This document shows positions 36,900 through 47,983 of a stretch of DNA of 64,000 nucleotides, in pieces. The notes beneath the pieces are model-generated. The model was not told the DNA's origin. It saw only the letters and a program-made list of their open reading frames with translations, and searched no databases. Source of the stretch: Lonicera japonica (lineage: Eukaryota > Streptophyta > Magnoliopsida > Dipsacales > Caprifoliaceae). The translations under genes were made by a program, and so were the position numbers. The DNA lies in the NCBI GenBank assembly GCA_021464415.1, contig CM038469.1, positions 59,501,650-59,565,649 of the forward strand, in the 5' to 3' direction. The first letter of the stretch is position 1, and every line of letters starts with the position of its first letter.

Positions 36900-39600
36900 T
36901 ACAGTACTATTGGCGGGAGTTTTTAATAATTAGGTTGCTCATTTTTGGAGGGAGTTCATATTTCATTTTCCCATAATTTAGAAAACATACAAGTATTTTG
37001 TAGTAGTATCATTATTTTAGTTAATTGCTGCAATCCATAATTATTCGTACAATTCTATTAAATTTATACAATTAGTTATTTAAATATAATTTGGAGAGTA
37101 CTTAAAAAATTTAATCCATGTGCATAAAAATGATTTAACAGATATATTTACATATATTTTGTGATAATTGTTTATACGTATATTTATAAACATATATCTT
37201 TACTTGCAATGTATATATTATAGTGTTGTACTTATACTAATATGAAAATATTAAGACACCGCTGTTATTTAAAACATATTATATAAGATTTAATTAATAT
37301 TCATAATAATCAGTTGACAACTACGTGTAACATTAAACTTATAATGTATGCAGTTGGAATTTCATAAACAAATTATAATATTTGGTGATAATATGATTGT
37401 TTATATTCAAATTACTGATAATTAAAATTATTATAATCATACAAAGTTTATTCAATTATTTATTTAAAATATTTATATGAACATGCTACCATATATATAA
37501 AAAAAAAAAATTCAATGTACGAATGATATGTTACATGAAAGTTGTAATCTACTTGTAACATAAAAACATGTACAATGATAATATATTTAATAATACTTTA
37601 TATTAACCATAAACAATATTCAATATCTTGATAAATCTATGTATCGATGTCATTATAATTAAAAACTATTGTTACAATTAATGTCAAAACAAATTCATGT
37701 ATGTTTCTGGTAATCTCACATGGACTTGTGCGATGATGAAAATAAAATAGATGAATATAATTGAACGTTACTATGTTTTATCGAACATGGAACCATTCCA
37801 AGACGATTACCTGGATTTAACATTCAGTTGAATGTTGCATCATGAAAATTTGAAGAAAAAATTATAGGTTTAATCATTGTTATATCAAATCTATAATATT
37901 CAATAATCAATAAGCCTTCGTGTATGTTACATCATGAAAATTTTGAAAAATTAACATTACGTGAAATTTGTAAGTGCATTCGTGCAAAACCAACATATCA
38001 ATTTGATTGATTGTATAATGTATTGGTTCACAATATACCATAAGAAATTTACTACATTCACTTAATACTGTACTCGTACATGAAAATATATAATTGGATT
38101 AAGTATATATATTTTTGACATGCATATGAATTTTTTTTTATTCTTTAAAGTAAATTGATTTGTTGAAACTAAAATATATGTTGTTGTCAACCAATAATTA
38201 TTTAATTTGCATCAATATAACCTTATTGGGTTTATATCTGTTTATGCAATACACTATATTATTGCAATACGTTAATTATAGTATATCTATCATACAAACA
38301 ACTTTATCAAATAAAAATAAAATTCGAATTGACAGGTATGAAAATGTATGATATGATATATATTATATTCGATTATTCCAGATTGTTAATGTACATGTAC
38401 TTCTAATGGTTGTAATTCGACTATCTAATATAACTTTTTTTTAAAAAAATACCATCTATCTAAATTAATGTTTAAATACCTTATGTGGATATATCTGTGA
38501 ACCACCATCGTGTTTGTTACCGCGTAATACAAACATGTAAAATAGATCGATATAACTTTACTGTGTTTAAATCCGTGGAAGCATTGAACGCTACTGTAAA
38601 TTAAACAGTAATAGAGATGAGGAATATACTTCTAAGATCCTGTACATAAAGGTTAACGTTTGTATTAATGTATACAATCGAGGTATTATATATATGTATA
38701 GAAATATATTTAATATTGAACGGTTAGTGTATCTTAATTTATTGAATTTTGATGCGAATATATCCGATTTCTATTCAATTACAACGAATATATCCTCTTT
38801 GCATGATATACAGTGCAATGTACTACTTGCATAACACTAAAATCATATACATATTCAGTATATGTCTTTATGAATATATTGTGTAGTCAAATCAATACGC
38901 TTGTCTTATAACCCATATATTGTTTTTCTTGTTACGAATCATTTCTAATTTATATTTTGTATATTCTAAATGTATAATACGTTGTTCGTTAGTAATCTTA
39001 TAATGTTTGCTCAACAAACTACAATATGTTTCTAAATAACACATTTACTCCAATGTTAGTTCGGTGCATTTACAAATTTTTTTTTTTGAATTTAACATAA
39101 ATGTTCAATATATTGATTATCATTGTTAATGTTAAAGCTTTATATGTTTGGTGTGAAATTAATAAATTAATTAAGTTTATAGTGTTACAAATGTCTTGAG
39201 TCAAAAATATTTAGATGGGAAAAAATTATGGATATTTAAAATACAAATGCAAATCTAAACGTGTATAATAAACATGAGGATTAATAATTAAAAAGGATAC
39301 ATCACCCAGATAAAGTGGGCCTTAGAATAAACCCGGTACGGATTCAATTTTGTAAATTATATTGTTTCCACAATTATCTAAAATCGTAATATTGGATTCA
39401 GATATTTGAATCGTAAACATGTATATAGGATATATCATTAATATCGGGAATCCAAAATACACAGATAAACAATAGCTAATATATCAAAAACAGCGGGACG
39501 ACTGAAATCTTGCTGCAAATTAGCGCTAAAAACAGATACGGTATCATATATTCCGTCGGATTGAAATCACAGACTGATTTCTTACTCATTTACTCCGTGA
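36900..39600. other. AT-rich non-coding core between the cargo genes
   Basis: About 2.7 kb, very AT-rich, with stops in all frames. Single-exon ORFs here (for example 38160-38351) lack any family resemblance. I see no transposase remnant, tandem array or second terminus. Confidence 0.6.
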
Positions 39601-39609
39601 TTGCTACAA

Positions 39610-39617
39610 TATAAATA
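39610..39617 (+). promoter_or_regulatory. TATA box of the Ulp1-like gene
   Basis: TATAAATA stands 77 bases before the ATG at 39687, a normal spacing for a plant promoter plus a short 5' UTR. Confidence 0.5.
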
Positions 39618-39686
39618 TAGAATCTTGATAAACGTTGTACAAGCTCAGTGTAAGAAAATCGACAAGGGTAAACCACTCCGGCGATA

Positions 39687-41161
39687 ATGGACAACGATAG
39701 ACAACAGGTACAGTATCATCCTTTCGAACTACGTATTGAAGTTAAAATACATTAACCGTTGTTTTCATATGTGCGCCCCTGTTAGAAGCCCTAATTTTTG
39801 GGGATATGTTGTTATTTATATGTTACCAAATGCATCAAACGATAAATGCAATACAGATACGTATCATGTGAGTATATGCAATGAACGAAGTTTAATACTT
39901 TTAGTGAAAGCTGAATGTGTATAACACCGTTCGTAAAATGATTATAATGAGTCACAAATAAATATCCTATGCTAAAAACTCATTTGTTGCTATGTACAAC
40001 GATTTCACCTATTTATTATATATAACGATTTAAGATTATAGTCAACGTATTAGGCTGTATATATTTCATGATTGTCCATTTCAAAGCATTCTATGTCCAC
40101 GTGGATGATTTACTCGCTAATATTTCAGAAATGATCTTGCGGTATCTGTATACTATTTAACTATTTAATTGATACATATGCAAAGCTCCTTAAAACAGGT
40201 GTATCTGTCGAAAGAGGTCATGGTGTTAATGCAACTATTCTGACGACTTTCGCTTGGGTATTTTGTTATATGAATGAATATGTGAAAATTTCTTACTTAT
40301 AGCGATCTGTTATAATACTAACTAATATTCGCACGCTAACTCGGCAATCCGTGTTGTAAAATGCAGCAATATGTGCTATTGGGACGTGAGATTGTGATCA
40401 ACAAGTTCTTGCTTAATCCCATATTGGATAACATCCACACTACAACTCATGTGATCATCCCATTGCACCATGATGAAAAGTATCATTTCACGATGATGTA
40501 CCTGGATAAATCGAAGGGAGTGTGGTACCATGTTAATCCTATGAAGCCTCGGAAGAAGGGGGATGAGTATAATAAGTGTTACAGAGATGCATCACGAATG
40601 GTAACAAAAATCTACATTGAATATCTTTCAGTATTGAAATTAAATGATGCAATATACTTTGTCAATAACACCTGTTTGTTAAACTTAATACGTAGCATTC
40701 GGAGATAAGGCGGTTCCTAATACAAATGAAGCAAGATGCGCCCCGCATGCTGGTTGAAGGTACACGGGACCATTTCAGCACAAAGGACGATGGAAAATCA
40801 AAACACAAGCAGGTTCTGAGTGATAATGAACGTAGTGCCATTGAGTGGTTGGTTGGTTCATATGTGGATTACCCACTGGAAGCGAAAACAGACTGTCCCC
40901 ATCAATCTAACGATAGGTACGTGATGTGTAATTACAAGTCCTACTTAACTACGGAATATTTTATATCTTATTACTTTTTTTTTCAGTGTTGACTGCGCAG
41001 TTGCTGTAATGTATTACATGACCGAGATATTTGCCGGGCGAGAGTTGGATGGTACTTTGCGGAGCAGTGTAATACGAGACATGCGCGTAAGGGTGGCTGA
41101 GGTGTTCACAGAATGCATGTTGGAGTTGCTGAATACCGAACAAACCCCCGGGGGATCGTGA
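39687..41161 (+). CDS. small Ulp1-like (C48) cysteine protease domain protein (about 216 aa, four exons)
   Basis: Exons 39687-39707, 40367-40600, 40696-40916 and 40987-41161 join in phase (0, 0, 2) with GT-AG introns to give 216 residues, MDNDRQQ|QYVLLGREI to TPGGS. The join of the first short exon is the least certain; more exons may lie in 39708-40366. Ulp1/SENP proteases remove SUMO or related modifiers with a His-Asp-Cys triad and an oxyanion Gln. Here His47 (KYHFTMMYLD), Gln155 (CPHQSN) and Cys162 (VDCAVAVMYYM) are in the right order, but the expected Asp is Asn64 (WYHVNPM). With only about 216 residues it is little more than the catalytic domain. C48 genes are well-known cargo of plant Mutator-like elements. 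It ends 90 bases before the right direct repeat. Confidence 0.75.
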
Positions 41162-41251
41162 GCAGATGTTTCTTTTGAAAGTGTGCCCTTTTGAGATACG
41201 AATTGGACGAATTTTATGTTATATGAACAATGATATCATGTTTTTTATATA

Positions 41252-41683
41252 GGGGCAATTAGTTTTACCTCCCTGTAATCATACTTAATTAGGCTTAAGG
41301 ACACGTTAGATCTATATATTAGTAACACGTCCTTCTTGCCCTAAATAATTATATCGCAATAATTAGGACATTTCTTATAGACTATATTACCCTTATGTCA
41401 CTAATAAGGAAACTATATGTAAATATTCTTTCCATAATTGTGTAGTTTTCCAGTTAACATACTATAATTATATTTTTTTATTTAACATGCGTAATTTTTC
41501 ATCCACACTATATAAGTAAATTTCGAAGCATACACATACAGATATTTATACATAATTTGAAAAGATGTAATTATCAAATAAGATCTACCATGAAAATTTC
41601 GTACCTGTTGGATTCGAGTTAAAACAGATATATGAAAATTTCGATGCATACATATACAGATATTTATACATAATTTGAATATA
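41252..41683 (+). repeat. 432-bp direct repeat, right copy
   Basis: Matches 34612-35043 at 430 of 432 positions and in the same orientation. It stops after the second of three about 54-bp subunits (TAATTTGAATATA), where unrelated sequence begins (ACAACCCTAATTGTTGG). It could also supply the 3' end of the protease transcript. Confidence 0.95.
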
Positions 41684-43372
41684 ACAACCCTAATTGTTGG
41701 GTTTGTTCAGTACCTCTTAAAGCTGTACCCACCACTAACGTCCTAATGACAAAAATTAGTTGAAACTCTTCGATCGAGTTGGCTAAAGAAAAGCCAACTT
41801 TTGTGTTCTTCCCAAACCTACCCTAATAATGAGCCCGTAGAAAAACTAACTCATCCTTGATGGTGGGCATTATCTATTGTAGACTTTTGGCCTATATGAC
41901 AAATATTTTATGGCTTAGTATAAAAAAATTTAATGATAAAAATAAGCAATTCAAATTAATTGTTCCTCGTTAGCAAAATAGCATGTCATTCTTAATCAAC
42001 TTTCTTTTATACAACTAAACTAATTAAGATGCGTGGTAGTCACATTTTTTTGATAAATACATTTATGGATATTACGTTACATTACATTGTCTTTTTCTCA
42101 TTTTTTTTTTAAATTATTAAGGTTTCTAATAATCTAAACAAATTTGCACTTCTAATAGGAGGCCGTTAACGTTACCAGTAGTGCATTTGTTCTTGGTCTG
42201 TTTTAATTTGGCTCACGATCTTGATCAAGGTTGCTCAAGATTAATAACAATGATCAATATATAGAAGAATTTGCGATCATATTTCAATGCTTACTTTATC
42301 GGTCATTTACCCCAATTCAAATGTATTGTGGTGTCTAATTCATTTCTCTTACACCATAAACATTATAGATTCTTCTTCTGGCAAAGACTGAGAAGCTCAC
42401 TACAAGACTAATTACGACATTTGCATTCAAATTATATCCTGTTACCGCATGATTCATACTTATGTTCAAATGCATGAGTTAGTTCGTTCGTTATTATTAT
42501 TATAATACATGATAAAATATTTGATGTTTGAACTACTTACGTGCTGCTCATTTGATTAACTTCCAATTTTTAATCACCGCAAATTTCACATTAATTTACT
42601 TCCACGTCACAAACAAGTTCCATTCTTAGATTTGATGATTCCTTCATTAGATCGTAATAATAACAATTCGGGACGGGTAAGTAATTAAGTGCATACCAAT
42701 CAATTCTAGTTCTAGGTGAAAAAAAATATACAAAAAATTGGTGCACAAATAACATGGACAATTTCTCCGTCAAACAATGACTAAATGATTTTAACTATTT
42801 CATTGCAAATTCCAGTTACCGCCTGCCCAATATTTTAATTCGACAAAAAAATATAGATTTTATTAAAAACTTATCAAAAAGCAAAAGATGAAAAAGACAA
42901 AAGGGAAGGAGTAAAAAAAAGAAGTGAGAGAGTGGGGCGGGGTAAAATTCGTATCTAAAGCTTGGGTCCATTTTCTAGGGTTACACAACCATAATATCAC
43001 TTTCTAAGTTAAAAGTTGACCGCTATTCCCACGCGCTACCTGACGCGTGTGCTAAAGTTTGTTTCTTTTTGGCATATTTGACAGACACTTTGGGAACTTG
43101 AAAAAAAAAAATATAAAGAAAAAATGGTGTCACTCTGTCCTCCTCTGTCTTCAATGGCTTCTCTTCTCATTTTATGATGAGATAGAAAACACAGTCTTTT
43201 CAGTTTTCTCTCTCTACATCTGCAATTCTACATACATATATATGTATGCATATAGAGGCCTACCCGTTTACAGTGTCCTTTTCTTCTCTCTATTCTATAC
43301 AGGATTTTTGTTGCTGGGTTAGGGTTTTTGTTGAGGCTCCAAATCAAGGGATTTAAAAAAATCAGATTAAAA
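41684..43372. other. intergenic and upstream region of the ATL gene
   Basis: No gene recognised up to about 43050. From about 43130 the sequence becomes pyrimidine-rich (TCTCTCTC), as in plant 5' UTRs, with a TATA-like ATACATATATATGTATGCAT around 43230. Confidence 0.5.
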
Positions 43373-44743
43373 ATGGCGGGTTCTTCAGAACCAAATTCAA
43401 GGTAGGTAAAACCCTCAAATCTTATTTGTATATTTGCAGAATTATTCACTTGGGTACCCATCTGAAAGACTGAAACTTTATCCTAATGTCTCTATTTTCT
43501 CCCATATCTGATTGGGAAAATTTGTGACTTTGTGGAGTTTTATTCATATTGATAACACCATTAGGGTTTTGGGTTGATGTTTTATTCATCATAAATCTGT
43601 TGGATTTGATGTTTGGGCAAAATGGTCATGGTTTCTTTAAGGTTTTCTAGGCACACCCATTTGAAAATGGCTTGGGTTTTGCATCAAGTCAATCAGAAAG
43701 ATGGGTTCTTTGCATACCCACTACCACCACCTCCACCGCCACCTCCTTTAAGTGGTACTTTTCATAAAGAATCAAGCTCTTCATCTAGCACTAAAATTAG
43801 CCCAGCTGTTCTTTTTGTAATAGTGATTTTAGCTGTTTTGTTCTTCATCTCTGGTCTACTCCACTTGCTTGTTAGATTTCTCATCAAACACCCATCTTCT
43901 TCACATTCTTCTCAATCTAATGGTTACCCGGAAGTTTCTAGCTCTGATGCCCTTCAAAGACAACTTCAACAGCTTTTCCATTTACATGATTCTGGTTTGG
44001 ATCAAGCTTTTATTGATGCATTGCCTGTTTTTATTTATAAGGAGATTGTGGGTTTGAAAGAGCCATTTGACTGTGCTGTTTGTTTGTGTGAATTCAATGA
44101 GAAGGATAAATTGAGATTACTCCCTACTTGTAGCCATGCTTTCCACCTCAATTGTATCGATACGTGGCTACTATCTAATTCGTCTTGCCCTCTTTGTAGA
44201 GGGACCCTTTTTAGCCCCGGTTTCTCCATTGAAAACCCAATTTTCGATTTTGATGGTCCGAGAGAAGATGATGGATGTTTGGCCAATGGAGGAAATGGGT
44301 TTTCTTCGGGTCAAAAAACTATTGAAATTGAGGAGGTTGGGGCCGAAAAGGGGGTTTTTCCGGTGAGACTTGGTAAGTTTAGAAGATTGAATGACGGGGC
44401 AGAGGAGGCTATAGGAGAGACTAGTAGTAGTAATTTGGATGCAAGAAGGTGCTTTTCAATGGGTTCGTACCAATATTTGGTTGGTGACACAGGCCTTAGG
44501 GTGGCCTTGAACATTGAACAAGAAAAACGTAATGCAAGGCTTGTGAACGGCGTAGAATGCAATGATAATTCTTTAGGTGATGGGGATGTGGAGGGAAAGA
44601 AAATTAGTATTGGGACCAAAACGGACAGCTATTCAGTTTCAAAGATTTGGCTCTGGTCGAAGAAGGGAAAATTTGCAAGTTCTTCGAATAATACTTCTCT
44701 TGATAGCGAATTGCCATGGATGGGGAGAACACAAGGTATATGA
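43373..44743 (+). CDS. ATL-family RING-H2 finger E3 ubiquitin ligase (373 aa, two exons)
   Basis: Preferred model: exon 1 43373-43401 (MAGSSEPNS) and exon 2 43651-44743, joined in phase (AG|G) by a strong donor AAG|GTAGGT and acceptor TTTTCTAG|GC, giving 373 aa. An unspliced start at 43613 in the same frame (376 aa) is also possible. Order: MAWVLHQVNQ near the N-terminus; a run of eight Pro (35-42); a membrane segment at about 61-86; the ATL signature GLDQAFIDALPVFIY (125-139); and a RING-H2 finger at 151-192 with C-x2-C-x15-C-x1-H-x2-H-x2-C-x10-C-x2-C, including the conserved W in DTWLL. A long C-terminal tail of about 180 residues follows. ATL ligases are membrane-anchored E3s that act with UBC-type E2s in defence and stress responses. 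The Pro-rich N-terminus and long tail resemble the ATL13/ATL46/ATL47 branch. No damage seen. Confidence 0.9.
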
Positions 44744-45150
44744 AAGGATTGTTTTGGTTCTTCTTTTGTTTAATAGTTGCTTAATTAATCTTAGCTTGCT
44801 AGGACGTGTTTTGTCCAATTTTTTGATACTTTTATTTGAGATGCTGATTCCAGAATTGGTAGATGTCTTCAAAAGCATGCTGGTTTAGTAGCTTAATTAA
44901 TCTAGCTTGCTCTTTGGGTGCGGTGCAAAAATCTATTCCATTTTATGTTTATAAGCATTTGTTCTGGTTCTTAATGTGCTACAAATAGTTGTTTTGTATG
45001 AAAGAATATATTGACAAGATCAGATTGTTGAAGAGCATCACATACATTGTTGGCCCACTACCTAAAAGTTTAAGCTTTTGGATGAAATGGTTTCTAACTC
45101 ATATTGGCTGCTTTGGCACCCATCGATCTCCAATACGTGGTTGAATAATA

Positions 45151-45361
45151 CTGGCTCAATCTCAAATTGATAGTTTGACTTTGACTTTGATACTTTTTAA
45201 GAAAGCAATAATTTTAACCAGACAATTCTAATCATCAAGGATACAACTTAATTTTGATTGTGTGATCTGGTACATTAATTATTCTCAAAAAAGAAATGAG
45301 ATCACATATTTGTGAAATCTTAAAAGAAGAAAGTGAGATTGTCAATTTGAGATGGAGGGAG
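45151..45361. mobile_element. Stowaway MITE downstream of the ATL gene
   Basis: A 211-bp element between TA pairs (45149-45150 and 45362-45363). The left end is CTGGCTCAATCTCAAATTGA and the reverse strand of the right end is CTCCCTCCATCTCAAATTGA, typical Stowaway termini. AT-rich and non-coding. Confidence 0.8.
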
Positions 45362-45363
45362 TA

Positions 45364-46162
45364 TATTAGTAGACAAATTTGAAAGGTGTGTTTGTTTTAG
45401 GTGCTTAGAATAGATGCAAGAAGATTGCTCTTTCGTTCAAATACAAATTTTGGTTTGAAATCAGGTCTAGATGATGACCTAGTAAGGGTGAAAGATGCTC
45501 CAATCTCCCTAAGATTGCTCTTTCATTCAAGAAAATAATTTTACATTACAAGTGCCTCCAAAACCATCTCCTCCTCTAAATTTCGTTTGAAGAGATGGAA
45601 ATTGTCCAAAATATTCAAAATGCTACATTTTTTGGATAAGAGAACTGTTGAGACAAACAAAATATATTCTGTTAATTTGAAGTTCATCATACTGTTGGCA
45701 GATCCTCCTAATCCTTATTGACTGGATTTCATTTCCCCATCAGAACAGATTTTCTGTTGAAGGATATCCCAATTTTTCACATTGTATCTTGTGCCATCAG
45801 TTAAATGATTGAGATTTTCTTGCGGTTGCAATTATGTAATTTTTTTAATTTTTTTTTTCTCTTTTTTGGAATATAAAGCAGGGGAACATACTTTTGCTTT
45901 TCATTTATTTTCTTTAATTATGTGGGTTTTGATTATTTTCCCTCTTTTTTTTGCCGTCCTTTTGTTAGTCTTTTTAGGGGATAGATAATGTTAGAGAGGC
46001 CAATCTAATTTATTGGGTTCGGACAGTGGTGGGTGGGGTCCATGAAAGCTCCGTTCTGAAGGATTTCTGATGCAAAAATTGGCTCTAGTGGTTTGTGGGT
46101 CGCTTTGTTCTCTTTCCATGTGTCTCTGTTCAAATCAACTTTGTCATCTTTCTACTTTCCAC

Positions 46163-46195
<33 letters not shown>
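45364..46195. other. intergenic, no gene seen
   Basis: Sequence with no recognisable exon. An (AT)n run lies at about 46164-46185. Confidence 0.5.
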
Positions 46196-46196
<1 letters not shown>

Positions 46197-46535
46197 TTAT
46201 AATACAAATAAGGAATTTACTATTCACTCATTTGACTGCTAATTTTTACGATTCAAATGTTATAATTGTTTAAGAGAAATCTAAAAGTTTCGCTTTATTT
46301 GTAATTTTTTGTTTTATTTATAGTTGTTATTTCGTACCCCCAAGCATAGACATGCCCTAGTATATAAAATAAATCAGGAATTTAGTATTTACTGATTTGA
46401 CTATTAACTTTACAATTCAAATGTTACAATTATCTTAAAGAAATCTAAAGGTTTATTTTATTTGTAAATTTTTGTTTTATTTATAATTGCTATTTTATTT
46501 GTTATTTCGTGCACTCAGGCACGAGTATACTCTGG
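46196..46535 (+). mobile_element. two tandem Helitron 3' ends
   Basis: Two diverged copies of about 165-175 bp lie head to tail (about 46196-46360 and 46361-46535), sharing GATTCAAATGTTA, AAGAAATCTAAA and TTTTGTTTTATTTATA. The second ends in a clear 6-bp stem, TCGTGC (46507-46512) / GCACGA (46519-46524), then CTGG (46532-46535) and T. The first ends CTAG (46357-46360) and T, with a weaker GCAT/ATGC stem. Both satisfy the Helitron CTRR-T rule. No 5' TC end was identified. Confidence 0.65.
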
Positions 46536-46539
46536 TATA

Positions 46540-47943
46540 TATACATGCTTTGTCAAATACATTATTAATTATTAAAAAGAAAATTAAATTTCAGTTTCAT
46601 AATTCTTTATTATTTATATATTTTTAAGATTTAAAAAATATTGTCCCTTATTACATAGACATATTGTTTTTTTTTGGGTGGTTTTGAGTATCTTTATAAC
46701 TTCAAAAATCTAAACGAACAGGAGTGTTTGGATTAAAAAATCTCTGTAATTACTGGGAAAACCATGATTTGGAAACATAGCTTGAACCTGAAATTGTCAA
46801 TTAGTAGTATCCTGAAATTCCAAAGTATTTTGCCTTCATTTACTTGCGAGTATTTTATTTTTGTCCGCATGATCCATCGACATGTTAGTCCAAGTTAACT
46901 GAGATAGACAGAGAGTTCGCATTGGAATACTAATTGTACTCTAGGGTTCAAATTAGTACAATTGAAACCTAAGGGGAATAATTGAAATCTATCCCAAACT
47001 ATAGGTTTTTTTTTTCTCAAGAAAAAGAGGGTAATATTATTATCAAAACTATTTTAGCTTCTACGTGAACAAAAAATGATGTATCGCATAGTTAAATATC
47101 TATTTTTTAGCCTTTATTTAATAACAAGATGAAAAATGATTGAAAAAATAAATAATTTGTGTGAAAAGTTAAAAAATAAGTTAGAGTGATATGGTGAAAT
47201 GCTCTCATTTTTATGAATAAATATTTTCCATCGCATACTTCAATAACTTTTTTTTAGTCTTTATTTAATAACTAGATGAAAAATGATTGGAAAAATAAAT
47301 GATTTGTGTAAAAAGTTGAAAAATAAGTTAAAGTGATGTGGTGAGATATTCTTCATTTTTATGAGTACATATTTTTTGTCCATTTTTATTTTTTTGAAGA
47401 AAGTTGTTCTTTCTCACCATCCAATAAAAAAAAAGACAAAAAGTTCCATGAAAAATATTAAAATGTAAGAGAACATTTCACAACGTTTCTCAATTTTTAT
47501 TTTTATTTTTTACACAAACTAATTATTTTTCTTATCATTTGTTATTGTTATCAAACAAATGCTTATAAGTTTTAAATTGTTCTAGTGGGAGCCAATTTTG
47601 CATTGATTAGGAACTAGAGACACTTCTAGGAGGTTGACGTGTTATTGTTGTACCCATGTCGGATACTGAGACATTTCATGGATACTTTTTGAACACGTGT
47701 TCGACACTTATTTTCACATGTCCATAATTTAATATATAAATCTTGTCTCTTACACATTTCCGACACTTCTTGAATACTCTCGAATAAGTGTCATATACTT
47801 TTATTATATTGTCATGCAACTTTATTTTATTTTACAAAATGAATTTAATTATGTAAAAAATTCAAAAGAAGGGATAACAATTAAAAGTAAAATATTAGAG
47901 ATGAAAGACTATGGGAGAAGTTGAGTAAACATCTTAATAATTT

Positions 47944-47983
<40 letters not shown>

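Larger units (their letters stand above)
34612..41683. mobile_element. putative cargo-bearing mobile unit flanked by 432-bp direct repeats
   Basis: Identical-length direct repeats (34612-35043 and 41252-41683) enclose 6.2 kb with three spliceable, undamaged genes: an acidic protein (+), a GRF zinc-finger membrane protein (-) and an Ulp1-like protease (+). No reverse transcriptase, integrase, transposase or RepHel ORF was found, so it would be non-autonomous. The repeats lack TG...CA ends. No primer-binding site follows the left repeat, no purine tract precedes the right, and no target duplication was found, which argues against a normal LTR retrotransposon. The repeat start GGGGCAATTAGTTTTACC resembles Mutator-like termini, and plant Mutator-like elements are known to carry Ulp1-like genes. 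That class would expect inverted, not direct, repeats. The outer limits are therefore provisional. Confidence 0.55.

Noticed and set aside
34612..41683. Standard LTR retrotransposon
   Set aside because: The direct repeats lack TG...CA ends. No primer-binding site, polypurine tract, gag or pol frame is present, and the 5 bases outside the two repeats do not match.
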